Part shown: piece by piece, positions 47,911-58,965 of the stretch
Position numbering within the stretch: the stretch's first letter is position 1
How the letters are laid out: each line of letters starts with the position of its first letter
Assembly: GCF_001949145.1 (NCBI RefSeq)
Contig: NW_019091558.1
Location: forward strand, 214,286-278,285
Length of the DNA stretch: 64,000 bases
Direction: 5' to 3'
Source: Acanthaster planci
Taxonomy: Eukaryota; Echinodermata; Asteroidea; Valvatida; Acanthasteridae
Position numbers and translations under genes: made by a program
The notes under the pieces: generated by a model
Databases searched by the model: none
What the model was told of the DNA's origin: nothing
Seen by the model: the letters and a program-made list of their open reading frames with translations, nothing else

Positions 47911-48654
47911 TGTAGGTGCTGTGGGACACACAAAACCTCTGGTAATTATTTTGTGCACATTTAATGGGAAACATTAAATGTTTCCCCATCTCAACCCAAA
48001 AACTTAGAACATTTCAAATAGCATGAAATAATTTTCCGAAATTCAAATTTATTACAGACACAGTTGAAACAAAAACTGAATTAAGATGCACAGAGATTAA
48101 AAAGGGGACACCATTTTGTGGCAGTTACTCAGTGTGAATATACATTAAATATGCTTGTGAACATTAATACTACATATTCATTGCATTGTTTATACTCTGA
48201 ATACTAATCTTTTTGTGCCTGTTGCTTCTGTATGTATATTACAGAAGTCAAGTGATAAAAATTTTGGAAGTAGTCATTCCAAGTCTGTGGGAGCCTGTCT
48301 TGGAATCTATTTGGACTAAGATGTTCCTTAATAAATTTTTTAGTGAACTTCTTGAGTCTCTGGGATATTTAGCTGTTTTCTTGAGAATTTTTATTTGTTT
48401 ATTTATTTTTTTTCCGTTCCCACATAGTTGCGGAAAAGCCTTTTTTTTTGGTTTGATTTTTTTTCAGCTACTTTGATCAATGGCCCAAACAGCTTTTATT
48501 TTCTTGAGATTTTTTTATTTTTTCCCCCTTCTTTTACAAATTGTTCCTACTGACTTAACATAAATCATTCTACATACCACTTTCAGTCCATGCTTTGGGC
48601 CTTTTTACTTCAAACCCGACACATTGTTAAACTACCACCCAAGGATGTATGCCG
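47911..48654. other. no gene seen
   Basis: AT-rich. The open frame at 48213-48476 is T-rich and low in complexity. Confidence 0.4.
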
Positions 48655-51328
48655 AATCGTGGTGTCACCGTGATGTCATCACCTGATTTATTATAGAATG
48701 TTGAATATTGAATTTTTCTCTGTATGTTTTGTACACGTTTTCAAAGCAACATTTTGGTTGTTCAGCATGTTCATCTTCAAATGTCATCAAAGTTACACAA
48801 AGCAAAGACCTCAAAGCAAAAAAAAATGCTATGATAATCACATCATGATGACATCACTAAGTGATTTATTACTAAATTTTGAATATTCAAATATTATGTT
48901 AATGTTGTTAAAAGCTATATAAAATCAAGTGTGGTCTCCGGCAGCATTCTGCTTGCGGCAAGTGCCAGGGTAAAGTTAAGTCTTCAACTCCTCTCCTGTG
49001 GGGCAAATCACCTGACCCTTCATTCTTGTCGAAACTGGAAGCGGGCTAATTATTTAAAAGTGGTATTGGGTATCAAGTTGTTTTCAATGGTGTTAGTCGG
49101 TGGGGGTATAGTATTCTTGAAATCATCTACTGATGATGTCATGTAATTGTCAAGCACCCTCTAGTGACAAGTTGGACATTCTGCGAAATGAATTTTGAAT
49201 AGATGTCTGTGGCGAAGTTTGTCGAAATCACCTGATAATTTATGCGGTTGATGATCTTTACCCGGTTACCACATGTGTGAATGTTGAGGCCGATGATGTC
49301 ATCATACTGGAAGTTATGATAAAAAGTCCTTTTATTCTTCACTGTTTTGTAAAAATTCAATCGTAAAAGATTAAATAATGAGTGAATTGTCCATTGCATG
49401 ATAGCTGAAACATTGCAGTCAGTTGTATGAAGTGCCGATGACTAAATCGCACCTTACGATATTTACGAACTCGAAACTCCCATCCGCATAGGGTTCATCA
49501 GCAAAAGGCTAAACACATGGCAGGGAAAGCATGGGAGCAGGTATTGTCATGCTGTATTCTAGCAAGGAGGGTAGTGGTCCCATAGACATTTTGAAGTGCA
49601 GTGCTGTTCAATTACCACCCCTTCCAACTTCCTTTTTTATCAAACCAAAAGAGTTTCCCGAAACAGCTCAGTGTTTGTCTACCGACAAACACAACAAAAG
49701 AGAAACCAGACTTAATTTTCCTGAATATACCCAAGAGTCAAAATATCAAGTAATATTTCATAACATTTTTCCATTTTAAATGCAATTCAAGTGACATGAG
49801 TTTAAAGGAGCAGTTGTTCTGCATAGGGAGTTTTAGCACATTGACTTTGTACATGTTTTCAAGGCACCATTTTGCTAATTTAGCCAACGTCACTTATCAA
49901 AGTTACAGGCAACAAAGACCCTGTTACAAAAACTACACCAATTTCATGATGTCATGATGACGTCACTTAATTATTTTTATAATTGATTTTCTAATATTTT
50001 ATTTTTCCCCGTAGGTTTCATACACGCTTTTCAACTGCCATTCTGTGGCAGTATTAGTGATATGACTGACTACATATGCTTTTTAGGTGCAAAATTTAAA
50101 GCCTTGTATCTCCTAAACTTTGTGTCGGATTTGGCTGAAACCTTCTAGCTGTCTAGGATGGGAAGTATTTACGACATTGGTTGACCTTATGTGATGTTGT
50201 GTAGGCAATTCCCAATCCCTAATTCAACTTGTGATTACACTAAATAAGGACCTTAAGGAAGGGACCGGCCCTCTCAAATAATGATGTCGTGGTGACGTCA
50301 TCAGTTGTCCAATTACAATCGGTTAAAGACGGTTGAATTTTAATCTTTAAAATTCCATATAAAATCAACCGGGACTTCCGTTATTTGGTGTTTGCGCTAA
50401 AGTGGTAGTAAAATTAAAATATTCATTTCATCTTGTGTACGTAAAGTCACATGACCCTTGCTTCCGGTCGAAACCGGAAGTGGCTTTAGATTCAAAATTT
50501 GGGACAGATATGAACTACCAGATAGTAGTTTTCAAAACATCTACCCGTTTGTGCGATCCCTGTTCTTGCTTTTTACATCCAGTGACAGGGTAAATGTACG
50601 TCCTTCATTTAAATAAATTATGGTTTGTTTAACAACTATGTGTCGTAACTATTGAGTCATCAAGTGATATAATGAAGATTTTTCAATATTTTTGAGTCAA
50701 AACAAAGGTGGAAAAGCCCTCTGCATGTTGCAAACAGGCAGAAAGCTCTAGTTTTGCTTCCTCTTTTTCTTCTCCTAAAAATCCCATTCAATTTGTGCAC
50801 CTTTTTTTCTACACATGATTCTAGTGCTTTTCCTTTTTGGATCTTCATCAAACTTGATGAAGGACCTTTATGCGTAGATGTGTCTAGAAGAATGATGTCA
50901 TGATGACATCATCAAGTGATTTATTATTAATTTTTACATATTTGTTTTAGCCCATTGCATTGACTTCATACTCATTTTCAAGACACGATTTTGGTTACTT
51001 GGGGATCTTCAAAGTAACAGCTAGCAAAGACCATAATACAAAATTAATGCCTAATTTATGACATTATGATGACATCATCACTTTATTTTATATTGATTTT
51101 TTTAATATTTAAATTTTCCCCATAGGTTTTGTACACGTTTTTTTCTCCTATAGATCTGACTAGTGATATATTATATGTTGTTGCTTTAATCCACGAGCTA
51201 GAGAAGGTCCAAGAAGAAAGTCGTCATTAAGACATCATATTCAACGTGACTTGGCATTAAATGTGTAAACTTCAAAGCCTTATATCTCCTAAAGGACAAG
51301 TCCTATCTGCTTGAAATTTAGCAGTTTT
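48655..51328 (+). repeat. CRE repeat, copy II, left part
   Basis: Colinear with 8560-9370 and parts of 9560-11640. Shared blocks: module C at 48655-48890, D-F at 48890-49490 (CATCTACTGATGATGTCATG, CACCCTCTAGTGACAAG), C again at 49740-50040, an A unit at 50090-50210, D-like at 50290-50520, B and C at 50640-51140, and the start of an A unit at 51270-51328 (AAGCCTTATATCTCCTAAAG). Similarity breaks at 51328, where the DIRS element begins, and resumes at 56241. No protein seen; small open frames are ignored. Confidence 0.8.
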
Positions 51329-51472
51329 CTGCTTTCAACCTACCCCAAACAGTCGCTAAATATGCAAATTCCTTTGCATCTGATTCAATTCGCTAAATCG
51401 TCTGATCAACCATAGTGCGCCCTCATGTCCCCATGATGCACAGCGGAATGGCCACCATGTTCGTCCTTCTTT
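51329..51472. repeat. DIRS left inverted terminal repeat
   Basis: Begins near TCTGCTTTCAACCTACCCC and runs through GCAAATTCCTTTGCATCTGA and GTGCGCCCTCATGTCCC. Its reverse complement matches 56062-56208 at high identity. Confidence 0.85.
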
Positions 51473-51699
51473 TCCTTAGTGTGATTCTAAATGGACGTGT
51501 CTTTTTGAAATCTTCAAGTTTATCAAGTTTCCGTTTTGCTACACACCTTTGTGACATTCTGATCAAACCGTAACGTATTGTAATAAACATACATTCTATA
51601 TTTCTGAGTTTATGTGTGTATTTTCTTGTTTTGGTGGTATATTTTATCCTTTTGTGTGTGTGCATTTTGTGGATCGTTGACTCTAAGTTGTTACTACCA

Positions 51700-53198
51700 A
51701 GCAATACATATGGTCAATGGGGCGACCCTGGGAATGTTGGGGGCTCCCCGCTTGCTGGGCCTGGGTGCAACACTTCTTTGTCCTGGTCCCGAAGCATTTC
51801 AAACGGGTGACGCGGGTAAACAACAAGCTATCGCAGGCAACACCCAACATCGGCAGGGCTCACAAGTCTACATGCCGGAGCGGCCCCATGCTGCCAACAC
51901 TGGCTACACGGGCCGCAACACCCCTGACACCCTTTCGATCAGGGCACCCGGCCGTGACAAATACACTGACACTCCACAGGACAACACAACACTGCCCCTG
52001 GTATGCTACCTGCAGAGACAATGCTGGGCCTTACAGGCTCATCAACACCCACGTCCGTGACAACAGAGCCCACCGGCCTCCTGTACCGTCGGGATTGTCG
52101 ATCTCCGTATGTCACCCTGTCTTCCGGCTTCCTCCTGGGCCTTTCTGAAAAGACTGCTTCTACCCCTGTGGTTCACCAACCCCATCCTGCTGTATCTTTA
52201 CTGCAGCCTGGGCAGGCCTCCAATGTCCCAACTCACCAGGCGTCGACTGCTGGCTCTACAACCAGTTCACCCATATGCAAGAAATGCAAACATTCTTCAT
52301 CTTCTTCTGCGGGGTCTAAGCAGAAGAAGTCTTTCTCTTCGCAAGGAGGAGGACACATCGGCTGACATCATATCAGCAGTCCGCATACTCTCGGAGAAGC
52401 TCTCTTCTATAGCCAGCCGTCTAGATCCCACCTCTGCTCCCGTGGCGACTGCCCCAGATCCAGACCCTTTGCTGGTGCAATGTGATCCAGATCTGCACCC
52501 AGATCAGCATCCTGGTCCACATCCGCACCTGGATCCACATCCGAACCTGAGTTCATCGGCGATCCGACTTATTTCCAGTTTGCTAGGGAGGACTTTGATT
52601 ATTTCCTCTCTGTCCCTTAGATTCCAATGGAGGCCAAAGATAAACTTTCTTCTGACGCTCACTAACCTACAGGAAAGTCTCCATTTAAAGACAAGGACAA
52701 GTGTTTGTCGAGTCTACTCTTGCTAAACTCGACAAAGCCTCACGACATGGCCTTCACTGCACCACGTTTAAGGCACTTCTCTCTGAGTATTTGGCCCAAA
52801 CGTGTGACGAAGATTCACCAGTTACCCCTGACCTGGCAGCTGTCACACTTTGAGTGCTCGATGAGAGGGTCAACTCTATCTTCAAGCAGTTTGTTCAGAT
52901 CTCCATTCTAGCCATTTCTACATGTAGATCCAACGCTTTAGACGGCATGAACATTCCCTATGAGGGAGTCAAGTCAAGACTTCAGGATCTTCCGCTTTAT
53001 GGCAAAGACCTTTTTGCGGGGAAGTTCATGGAGATGATGGAGTCTGAAGTTAAACGTATTGACACAACATGTAAACTTAGCTTCCGTGACCACCTCGCCA
53101 ATCTTGTCCCAGTGATCACCGGGCACGGCCCTTCAGACCCCCACAGCAGGAGAGTTATGGTTCCTTTCACCCTGTTCATCAACCCAGTCACCAGATGA
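51700..53198 (+). pseudogene. DIRS gag-like region
   Basis: Several overlapping frames replace one another. A Ser-rich segment (KKCKHSSSSSAGSKQKK) is followed by ADIISAVRILSEKLSSIASR and a Pro/Asp/His-rich repeat tract (52440-52560). Then, at 52854-53198, comes IPYEGVKSRLQDLPLYGKDL with FAGKFMEMMESEVKRIDTTC. This order matches gag regions of DIRS elements in general character (Ser/Lys-rich middle, helical C-terminal part just before RT), but there is no diagnostic motif. It is called mainly by position. Multiple frameshifts and stops. Confidence 0.55.
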
Positions 53199-54541
53199 AT
53201 CGTGGCCGTCCATTCTCTTCTCGGCCTACTAAGCCACCTCAGATGGGCTTCAAAGGAAGAACTACAGAACCGCGCTACCCCCGACCTCCAGGGGTAGGCG
53301 TTGTTGACTATTCAGATTTGCCTCCGCCCGCAGATCTCAGACCCGTCGGTGGGCGACTTCAACTCTCCGTCTGTAACTGTCCGACTCCAGTTCCTACCGA
53401 CAAAAACAAACGGCAGGAACTGGAGTCCGAGATAGACTCTCTCCTTCAGAAACGTGCTATCCTCCATTTTCCCAAATCTCAAGCAAAAAAAGGCTTCATC
53501 TCAATGTTCTTCCTCACTCCAAAGAAAGAAGTCAAAAGCTGGCGACCTATTATCAACCTCAAACTTCTAAGCCACTTTATCCGCCAAAAGAAATTCCGCA
53601 TGGAGACCCTTTGGACGTCGCTGCTCACCTTCAAAAGCGGGACGTCATACTGTTCCAGTACCTGGACGACTGGCTGATTGTAGACATATCGTTCAACAAA
53701 ACAGAGGTTTCTATCTGCCTTACTTGTGACATCACAAATTGGCTGGGTTTCATCATCAACCACCAGATGTCGAATCTCGCCCTAACTCAATACCCGACAT
53801 ATCTAGGGGCATCTATCGACCTTCAACGAGGCATAATCCTACCAACAACCAAACGTATCAACAATCTTCTCGACTGCGTGAAAGTCTTTTTACCAAGTGG
53901 TCTGCTGCAGCCCACACCTGGCTCCGTCTCCTAGGCTTGATGGCCAGCATGGTGGACCTCATTCCCCTCTGTAGGCTATACATCCGCCCACTGCAACTTT
54001 ATCTCTTAGCGCTCTGCAGGCCCAAATGGGACTCAATCTTCAGGTCCCCATATCAGACTTCATCCGTCCCTATCTTCAGTGGTGGTCAGTGAAAGAGCAC
54101 CTTTCTCTCAGAGTTCCCTTCCCCAAGGTGAATCCGGAAATAACCATATCATCGGACGCTTCTCATCTGGGCTGGGGAGCCTCCCTACCACCGCTTCAAG
54201 CATCGGGAACATGGGACCTCCAGCTTCAAGGGAATCACATCAATATACTGGAACTTCGGGGTGTATTTCATGCACTGAAAGCTTTCCGCCCAAGCATTAC
54301 AGGCAAACGAGTCCTCGTCCGCTCGGACAACTTCACAGTGGTGTCATACATCAACTGCCCGGGAGGCACACATTCTCCCCGCCTATGCCTCCTGATGAGA
54401 CAGATATTCCTTTGGGCCCAGGATTATGGCATCCACCTCCAGGCGACTCATATTCCTAGTGTCAACAACTCCATAGCAGATGCTCTCTCTCAGGGAAAGG
54501 TATGTCCCATGAAGTGGACATTGCACGCCAGTGTAGTCTAA
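53195..54541 (+). pseudogene. DIRS reverse transcriptase-RNase H with internal RT deletion
   Basis: RT begins with RPVGGRLQLS, LLQKRAILHFP, KKGFISMFFLTPKKEVKSWR and PIINLKLLSHFI, FRMETL. At about 53605 the frame shifts and jumps straight to VAAHLQKRDVILFQYLDDWL (YLDD at 53659-53670). The motif A region (LDLKDAYFH in relatives) and the block up to LPFGL are absent, a loss of roughly 100 residues. The thumb (TYLGASID) and a complete-looking RNase H follow: ISSDASHLGWGASL, NILELRGVFHALKAF, LVRSDNFTVVSYINCPGGTH, LQATHIPSVNNSIADALSQG. The enzyme cannot polymerise. Confidence 0.85.
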
Positions 54542-55063
54542 CAGATCTTCACCGAAATAGAGAAACCGAACATCGATCTTTTCTCTTCAGCAGAGAATGC
54601 CCATCTGCAAGTGTTCTACACCAGGTTTTATTACCTGCAAGTCAATTGGGCAGGGATGTTGGCCAACGACTTCCCTCCTATATCCCTAATACTAGCAGTT
54701 CTCTCCAAGATCGAAAGGGAATGCTGCTGCATCCTTCTCATTGCCCCCCTTTTGGCCAAGCCAGCCATGGTTCCCTCGTTTGACAGGACTTCTCTCATCC
54801 TGGTCGCGGTGATCCTTCCCGACAGACCGGATCTGCTACATCAGCCAAAGTCGGGCGTTCTTCACCCTCATCCGACGTCACTACACCTGATCTGTTGGCT
54901 ATTGTCAAACAGTCCTTCAGATCAGCAGGACTTTCTGATGCAGCTGCTGAAATGGCCTCCAAAAGTTGACACCAGTCTACATGCGACATCTGTGACTCCA
55001 GATTACGACATTTTACTTCCTGGTATTCAGAGTGAGGTTTGTCTTCAACCAAAGTTTCTGTGA
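54542..55063 (+). pseudogene. DIRS linker between RNase H and recombinase
   Basis: Frames read IEKPNIDLFSSAENAHLQVF, NDFPPISLILAVLSKIE and LLIAPLLAKPAMVP, then DRPDLLHQPKSGVLHPHP. This is the conserved DIRS block IDLFASxxNxxL---YAFPP---VL-KI---ILIAP that joins RNase H to the recombinase. Its function is unknown to me. Confidence 0.75.
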
Positions 55064-55812
55064 CCTCTGTAGCCAGGGAATGTTTCTTGAGCGTCCCCCA
55101 ACTAAAAGACTAATTCCTTCATGGGACTTGTCAGCTTTCCTCCAACTGCTTGCTGGTCCTCCCTTCGAGCCCCTCAGCGACGCATCGTTGATTAACTTAT
55201 CAGTAAAACTGGCATTCCTGCTGGCAGTTACTACCTCACTGCGCAGCAGTGAACTGAAGGCATTGTCCATCTCAGATGGCCACATTTGATGGGAACCTCA
55301 TGGTGTTCGTCTTTTCCCAACGCTAGGGTTTCTCACCAAGAACCAATCAGTTTAATTCCATCCTCCTGACATTTTTGTACCAGACATTACAAAACACACT
55401 GGGACTCCCGATGACAAATTATGGTGCCCAGTGCAGACTCTTAAATGGTACCTAGCAAAAACAAAAAAACTCAGAGTTACAACTTGGCAGCTTTTCATCA
55501 CCACAATAAAACCTCACCGAGCAGCGGCCAGAGGTACTATAGCCAGATGGGCAGTTTCAGCCATCAAGTTTGCTAACCCAATGAATCATCAGGGCTCATG
55601 ATATCCGAGCAGTTTCCACATCTTGGGACTACTTCAGGGGCGAACCAATAGAGAAAATATGTAAGGCAGCATGCTGGAAGACCCCATCCATCTTCACCGA
55701 TCTTCTACAAAAGGACTCCGCACATGGCAGAGTGGTCCTAACATCGGCAACATCAACAAAGAAGGGTTCCTCATGGAAGCGGCCCACCACTAGAACGACA
55801 TAACTCCATTAG
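55064..55812 (+). pseudogene. DIRS tyrosine recombinase
   Basis: The N-terminal part reads LIPSWDLSAFLQLLAGPPFE then LINLSVKLAFLLAVTTSLRS followed by SELKALS, with the box A arginine in SLRSSEL. After a stop near 55287 (IWDGNLMV-like region) other frames give LWCPVQTLKWYLAKTKK and AHDIRAVSTSWDYFRGEP, where HDIR (55597-55608) is the HxxR box, then ICKAACWKTPSIFTDLL and the end at TAA near 55800. Relatives have the nucleophile Tyr just after F---YL; here the position reads FTDLL, so the Tyr may be lost. It would integrate the circular cDNA. Confidence 0.75.
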
Positions 55813-55917
55813 GTGGTGAGTCCGCAATAAATTTGTACAATTTCTTATTCCTCTGTCATTCTCATTATGTAGTGCATCCTCGCCGCACCCCCCTCCAATG
55901 GCTCGGTGCTACTCTGC

Positions 55918-56012
55918 ATATTAAGCGACTGTTTGGGGTAGGTTGAAAGCAGAGGACTCCTCCCCCACAGAAATGTGGGTGAGGTCTGCTATTGAATACC
56001 TACCCCAGACAG
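55918..56012. repeat. DIRS internal complementary region (circle-junction copy)
   Basis: The first part (GCGACTGTTTGGGGTAGG, TTGAAAGCAGA) is the reverse complement of the left end of the element. The second part (CCCCCACAGAAATGTGGGTG then AGGTCTGCTATTG) is the reverse complement of the right end. So it encodes both outer ends joined, the template that DIRS elements use to complete and circularise cDNA. The two halves also pair with each other (GACTGTTTGGGGTAGG against CCTACCCCAGACAGTC). Confidence 0.85.
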
Positions 56013-56061
56013 TCGGCTCCCTCCCATCCTTCCCCACTTTTGGCTTGGACGGTTTTAATAC

Positions 56062-56240
56062 CTGAAAAGGATGAACGTGGCAGCCATTCTGCTATGCATC
56101 ATGGGACATGAGGGCGCACTACAGTTGATTAGAAGATTTAGTGAATTGAATCAGACGCAAAGGAATTTGCATATTTAACGACTGTTTTGGGTAGGTATTC
56201 AATAGCAGACCTCACCCACATTTCTGTGGGGGGAGGAGAT
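56062..56240. repeat. DIRS right inverted terminal repeat
   Basis: Inverted match of the left end, plus a right-only extension of about 28 bp (CACATTTCTGTGGGGGGAGG) that is mirrored in the internal complementary region. The border is placed where the CRE repeat sequence resumes (AACTAGAAAGGAAAGTG). Confidence 0.8.
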
Positions 56241-56442
56241 AACTAGAAAGGAAAGTGCTACGGACAAATCTTGACCTCATGTGATGATGATGTCATCAGG
56301 AGACAAGTCACATGACTTAAGAGGTGCATTCTTTAAGGTCCTGTTTCTCCTGAAGTACATGTCCGATCAGGTTCTTCAGGTGCTTAAGAGGAATACTGAC
56401 CTGATGTGATGATGACATCACAAGGTGAGAAGTCACATGACA

Positions 56443-56902
56443 TTAACCACTTCTTGCCGGGGACTCCGGGATCTGAGACGTATGGTTTATATGGGTTGCT
56501 GGGGTCTCCGAACNNNNNNNNNNNNNNNNNNNNNNNNNNNNNNNNNNNNNNNNNNNNNNNNNNNNNNNNNNNNNNNNNNNNNNNNNNNNNNNNNNNNNNN
56601 NNNNNNNNNNNNNNNNNNNNNNNNNNNNNNNNNNNNNNNNNNNNNNNNNNNNNNNNNNNNNNNNNNNNNNNNNNNNNNNNNNNNNNNNNNNNNNNNNNNN
56701 NNNNNNNNNNNNNNNNNNNNNNNNNNNNNNNNNNNNNNNNNNNNNNNNNNNNNNNNNNNNNNNNNNNNNNNNNNNNNNNNNNNNNNNNNNNNNNNNNNNN
56801 NNNNNNNNNNNNNNNNNNNNNNNNNNNNNNNNNNNNNNNNNNNNNNNNNNNNNNNNNNNNNNNNNNNNNNNNNNNNNNNNNNNNNCGGCATGAAGTCGTT
56901 AA
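56443..56902. mobile_element. TTAA-flanked MITE, copy 2, containing the assembly gap
   Basis: Left end TTAACCACTTCTTGCCGGGG, right end CGGCATGAAGTCGTTAA. The flanks show the target exactly: CACATGACATTAA on the left and TTAAAGAGGCAC on the right restore the CRE repeat motif CATGACATTAAAGGTGCA. The ends are close to those of copy 3. The interior is mostly unknown (N). Confidence 0.75.
56514..56885. other. assembly gap (372 N)
   Basis: Run of N. Open frames drawn across it have no meaning. It falls wholly inside the TTAA MITE. Confidence 0.99.
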
Positions 56903-57331
56903 AGAGGCACTATTGAATACGCTACATCTCCTGAAGTATATGTCCAATTGGGTTCAAACCTTGCAGATGTCTTGAAAGGGAAGTGATTTAGACGAATATT
57001 GACCTCATGTAATGATGATGTCATCAGGTGACAAGTCAAATTACATTATATTTAATGCATGTTAGTTCCTGAAGTATATGCTTGATTGGGTTGAAACCTT
57101 GGACTCAAATGGTCATAATGAAATAATTACGCCATCAGGTTTGTGCAGTAAATCCTTTGTTCAGATTAACAGAGGAATGCGAAAAACCCTCTCTTCTGTT
57201 GTCAATCAGACAGATGACCTCTCTTCTGCTCCTCAAAACCCCTTTCACTTTGTACACATTTTTTCTATGCAGCACTTTTGACCCTCAGCAAGCTTCAATC
57301 TTTTTAAAATGTACTTCATACCACAGATGTG

Positions 57332-57560
57332 CGTACCAAGTCTATCTTTGAGAACACGCGCTTACCTTCCAAGTTGGCGGTGAAGTCATGTAAATTGGAA
57401 ATTGGGTAGCAATCAGGAACTGTCATGCTGTTAAGGGCACGATAGTCACCACACGGCCTCCAATTGCCAGAGGTCTTGGGAACCATATGCAATGGTGATG
57501 ACCATGACTGAACTCATCTTTGGCAGCATTAAGTAAGGTGACGTGGGCGGGATGAAACTG
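57332..57560 (-). pseudogene. Gypsy reverse transcriptase, N-terminal piece
   Basis: In pieces the minus strand reads [10 protein letters not shown] (the block before the conserved DYRALN), then [13 protein letters not shown] in shifted frames, and VFSKIDLVR (motif A, with its Asp). The sequence changes to CRE repeat immediately after. Frameshifts and stops are present. Confidence 0.65.
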
Positions 57561-57939
57561 GGGGCCTGTTGGTAACGATGTGGTGGGTTATTGAATGTTT
57601 TACTTTCCTGGCTTGGTAGACAGGACGAGTCACTTCAGGGAAATGACTGATGAGTGTCTCGTAGGGATATGCGCTTGGGGTGGGCATGGTGTTTAACTGA
57701 ATTCCTGCTACAGTGAGGCTTGTGGTTGTGTCAATGAGTTTGCGGCATTGAACATCGACAAGCAGTCCAAAGTGTTGGAGAAAATCTGCTCCAATTATTG
57801 GGTGAGGCAGGTCAGCAATGATGAAAACTCAGCGAAATTCCCAACGCAAACCAACATCTATTGTAAGTCACTTCTCACCCTATGTGCTTATGGGAGATTT
57901 ATTTACCGCCTGAAGATTGACTGGTGAAGACTGAGGCTG

Positions 57940-58150
57940 GCGTTTATCCTTGGCCGTCGGGGGGCACAACACTCACTTCGGCTCCTACATCCACAAGAAA
58001 CCGAACCCCACTCTTTCGATCACTGATAAAGAATAGGTAACAGTTGGTGTCGGTGCCAGGTGGACTTGTTGCCTTTAGTCGCCGGCATCGGAGTTTCCCT
58101 GCTGCTGCTGATGTTGATGGGGTTTGTAGCTGCATGGGGAGACACATCGC
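57940..58150 (-). pseudogene. Gypsy aspartic protease piece
   Basis: Reads YLFFISDRKSGVRFLVDVGA then EVSVVPP. This is the protease active-site region of Gypsy elements, where DTGA is usual; here DVGA, so the active-site Thr is changed. A stop follows shortly. Confidence 0.7.
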
Positions 58151-58543
58151 TTTGTATCAGTGCAGTAACGCCAATGGTACCAGCAATCTTTGCCGGCATG
58201 TGATGGGCTGCGACCACGAGAGGATGAGCGTGGTCTGGGTGGAGTTGGGTCCCGTGTCCTTCGCCTGCCTTGTTGGCTCATGAGTTGGCTAATGAGAGCA
58301 TTTACCTGCTTGTGCCACTTCGGGCTGCAGTGACCCAATAACATACGCAAACTTTGTGTCCTGCATAGTTATCTTTCTCGTGAGGAATTGCGCCTCCACT
58401 TGTGTGAATGACAAGGCCGGGTCATTTGGCCAAAATGGCGGTAGTTTCAAGTTCACTGCAGATACAGGCAACGGGGCCGTTGGTTGAGAGGTTGAAGGTG
58501 AACCTCCCATCTCTGGGCTTGAATCACCGGTAGTATCAGGCAT
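58075..58543 (-). pseudogene. Gypsy gag, internally deleted
   Basis: ATG at 58543. The start reads [20 protein letters not shown] then [20 protein letters not shown], the conserved N-terminal gag block of this Gypsy lineage. After a stop at 58289 an overlapping frame (58350-58075) gives [12 protein letters not shown], a basic/Ser-rich stretch and CWYHWRYCTDTKRCVSPCSY, the Cys-rich end of gag in the same lineage. About 150 residues normally lying between these parts are missing. Confidence 0.7.
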
Positions 58544-58578
58544 GATTGCAACTACGTTGATACTGATAACACTTGGAA

Positions 58579-58597
58579 GATCACGTCTGGGTCGCCA
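58579..58597 (-). promoter_or_regulatory. Gypsy primer binding site
   Basis: TGGCGACCCAGACGTGATC on the minus strand, immediately after the LTR end and starting TGG as such sites must. From memory it is closest to the 3' end of tRNA-Trp, with a few mismatches; this should be confirmed. Confidence 0.5.
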
Positions 58598-58940
58598 GTT
58601 TAGATGACTCGGCTCAGTTCTACTTGGCTCACTTACTACAATTTATTTCCATATGCAAAGGAAAATATGGATGTGCACACTACCATGTCTGTACTAAGAG
58701 TGGCTAGTCAAAGGAGGGTTTCCAATATTTGAAAGGTTATTGTAAGGACAACAAGTTATAATGTATATTAGATCAAGGAACTGAAGAAATATTTACGATA
58801 ATGAGTTGGGCCTCTGGAAATTCCAGTGACCTCTGTAAGACGCAGTTAATGGGGTTTATGACTTTGACCTGAACTTGTGACCTGTTTGCTGGTCGTGGTC
58901 AGGTAAGGGTACATGTACATACATCTACTGTGCACTACAA
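58598..58940 (-). repeat. Gypsy 5' LTR
   Basis: Lies between the primer site and the CRE repeat. It contains a likely polyadenylation signal AATAAA (minus, near 58645) and may start TGTAGTGCACAG near 58940. No second LTR is in the window to fix the borders. Confidence 0.5.
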
Positions 58941-58965
58941 ATGTATATGTTTTCATTGAAGGTAA

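Larger units (their letters stand above)
51329..56240 (+). mobile_element. DIRS-type retrotransposon, near full length but broken
   Basis: It has inverted terminal repeats (51329-51472 versus 56062-56208, plus a right-end extension to about 56240) and an internal complementary region (55918-56012). Between them lie gag, RT-RNase H and tyrosine recombinase in that order on the plus strand. That is the full DIRS plan. It is inserted in an A unit of the CRE repeat, with no target duplication seen, as expected for recombinase-mediated insertion. The RT has lost its middle, and several frames are shifted, so it cannot move on its own. Confidence 0.9.
56241..57331 (+). repeat. CRE repeat, copy II, middle part
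   Basis: Resumes the A unit broken by the DIRS element (GACCTCATGTGATGATGATG, GACAAGTCACATGAC), continues with more A units (56340-57060) and passes into module B at 57060-57331 (TTGGACTCAAATGGTCATAA, TCTTCTGTTGTCAATCAGAC). It is colinear with 9570-10420. A MITE interrupts it at 56443-56902. It ends at AGATGTGCGTAC, where the Gypsy fragment begins. Confidence 0.85.
57332..58965 (-). mobile_element. Ty3/Gypsy 5' fragment: LTR, gag, protease, start of RT
   Basis: Read on the minus strand: an LTR (about 58940 to 58598), a primer binding site, a shortened gag, protease and the first part of RT, which stops abruptly at about 57332 inside motif A. Both borders abut the CRE repeat, and the two flanks join to restore module B (AGATGTGCGTAC / AATGGTGACATCATCA). 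No integrase or 3' LTR is present, so only the 5' part was inserted or retained. Confidence 0.75.

Noticed and set aside
53479-53763. Minus-strand frame of 94 codons in the DIRS RT
   Set aside because: It is antisense to a clear RT on the plus strand and has no similarity of its own.
56384-56975. Open reading frames on both strands across the N run
   Set aside because: They exist only because N codons are not stops; the real sequence is unknown and the flanks are repeat DNA.
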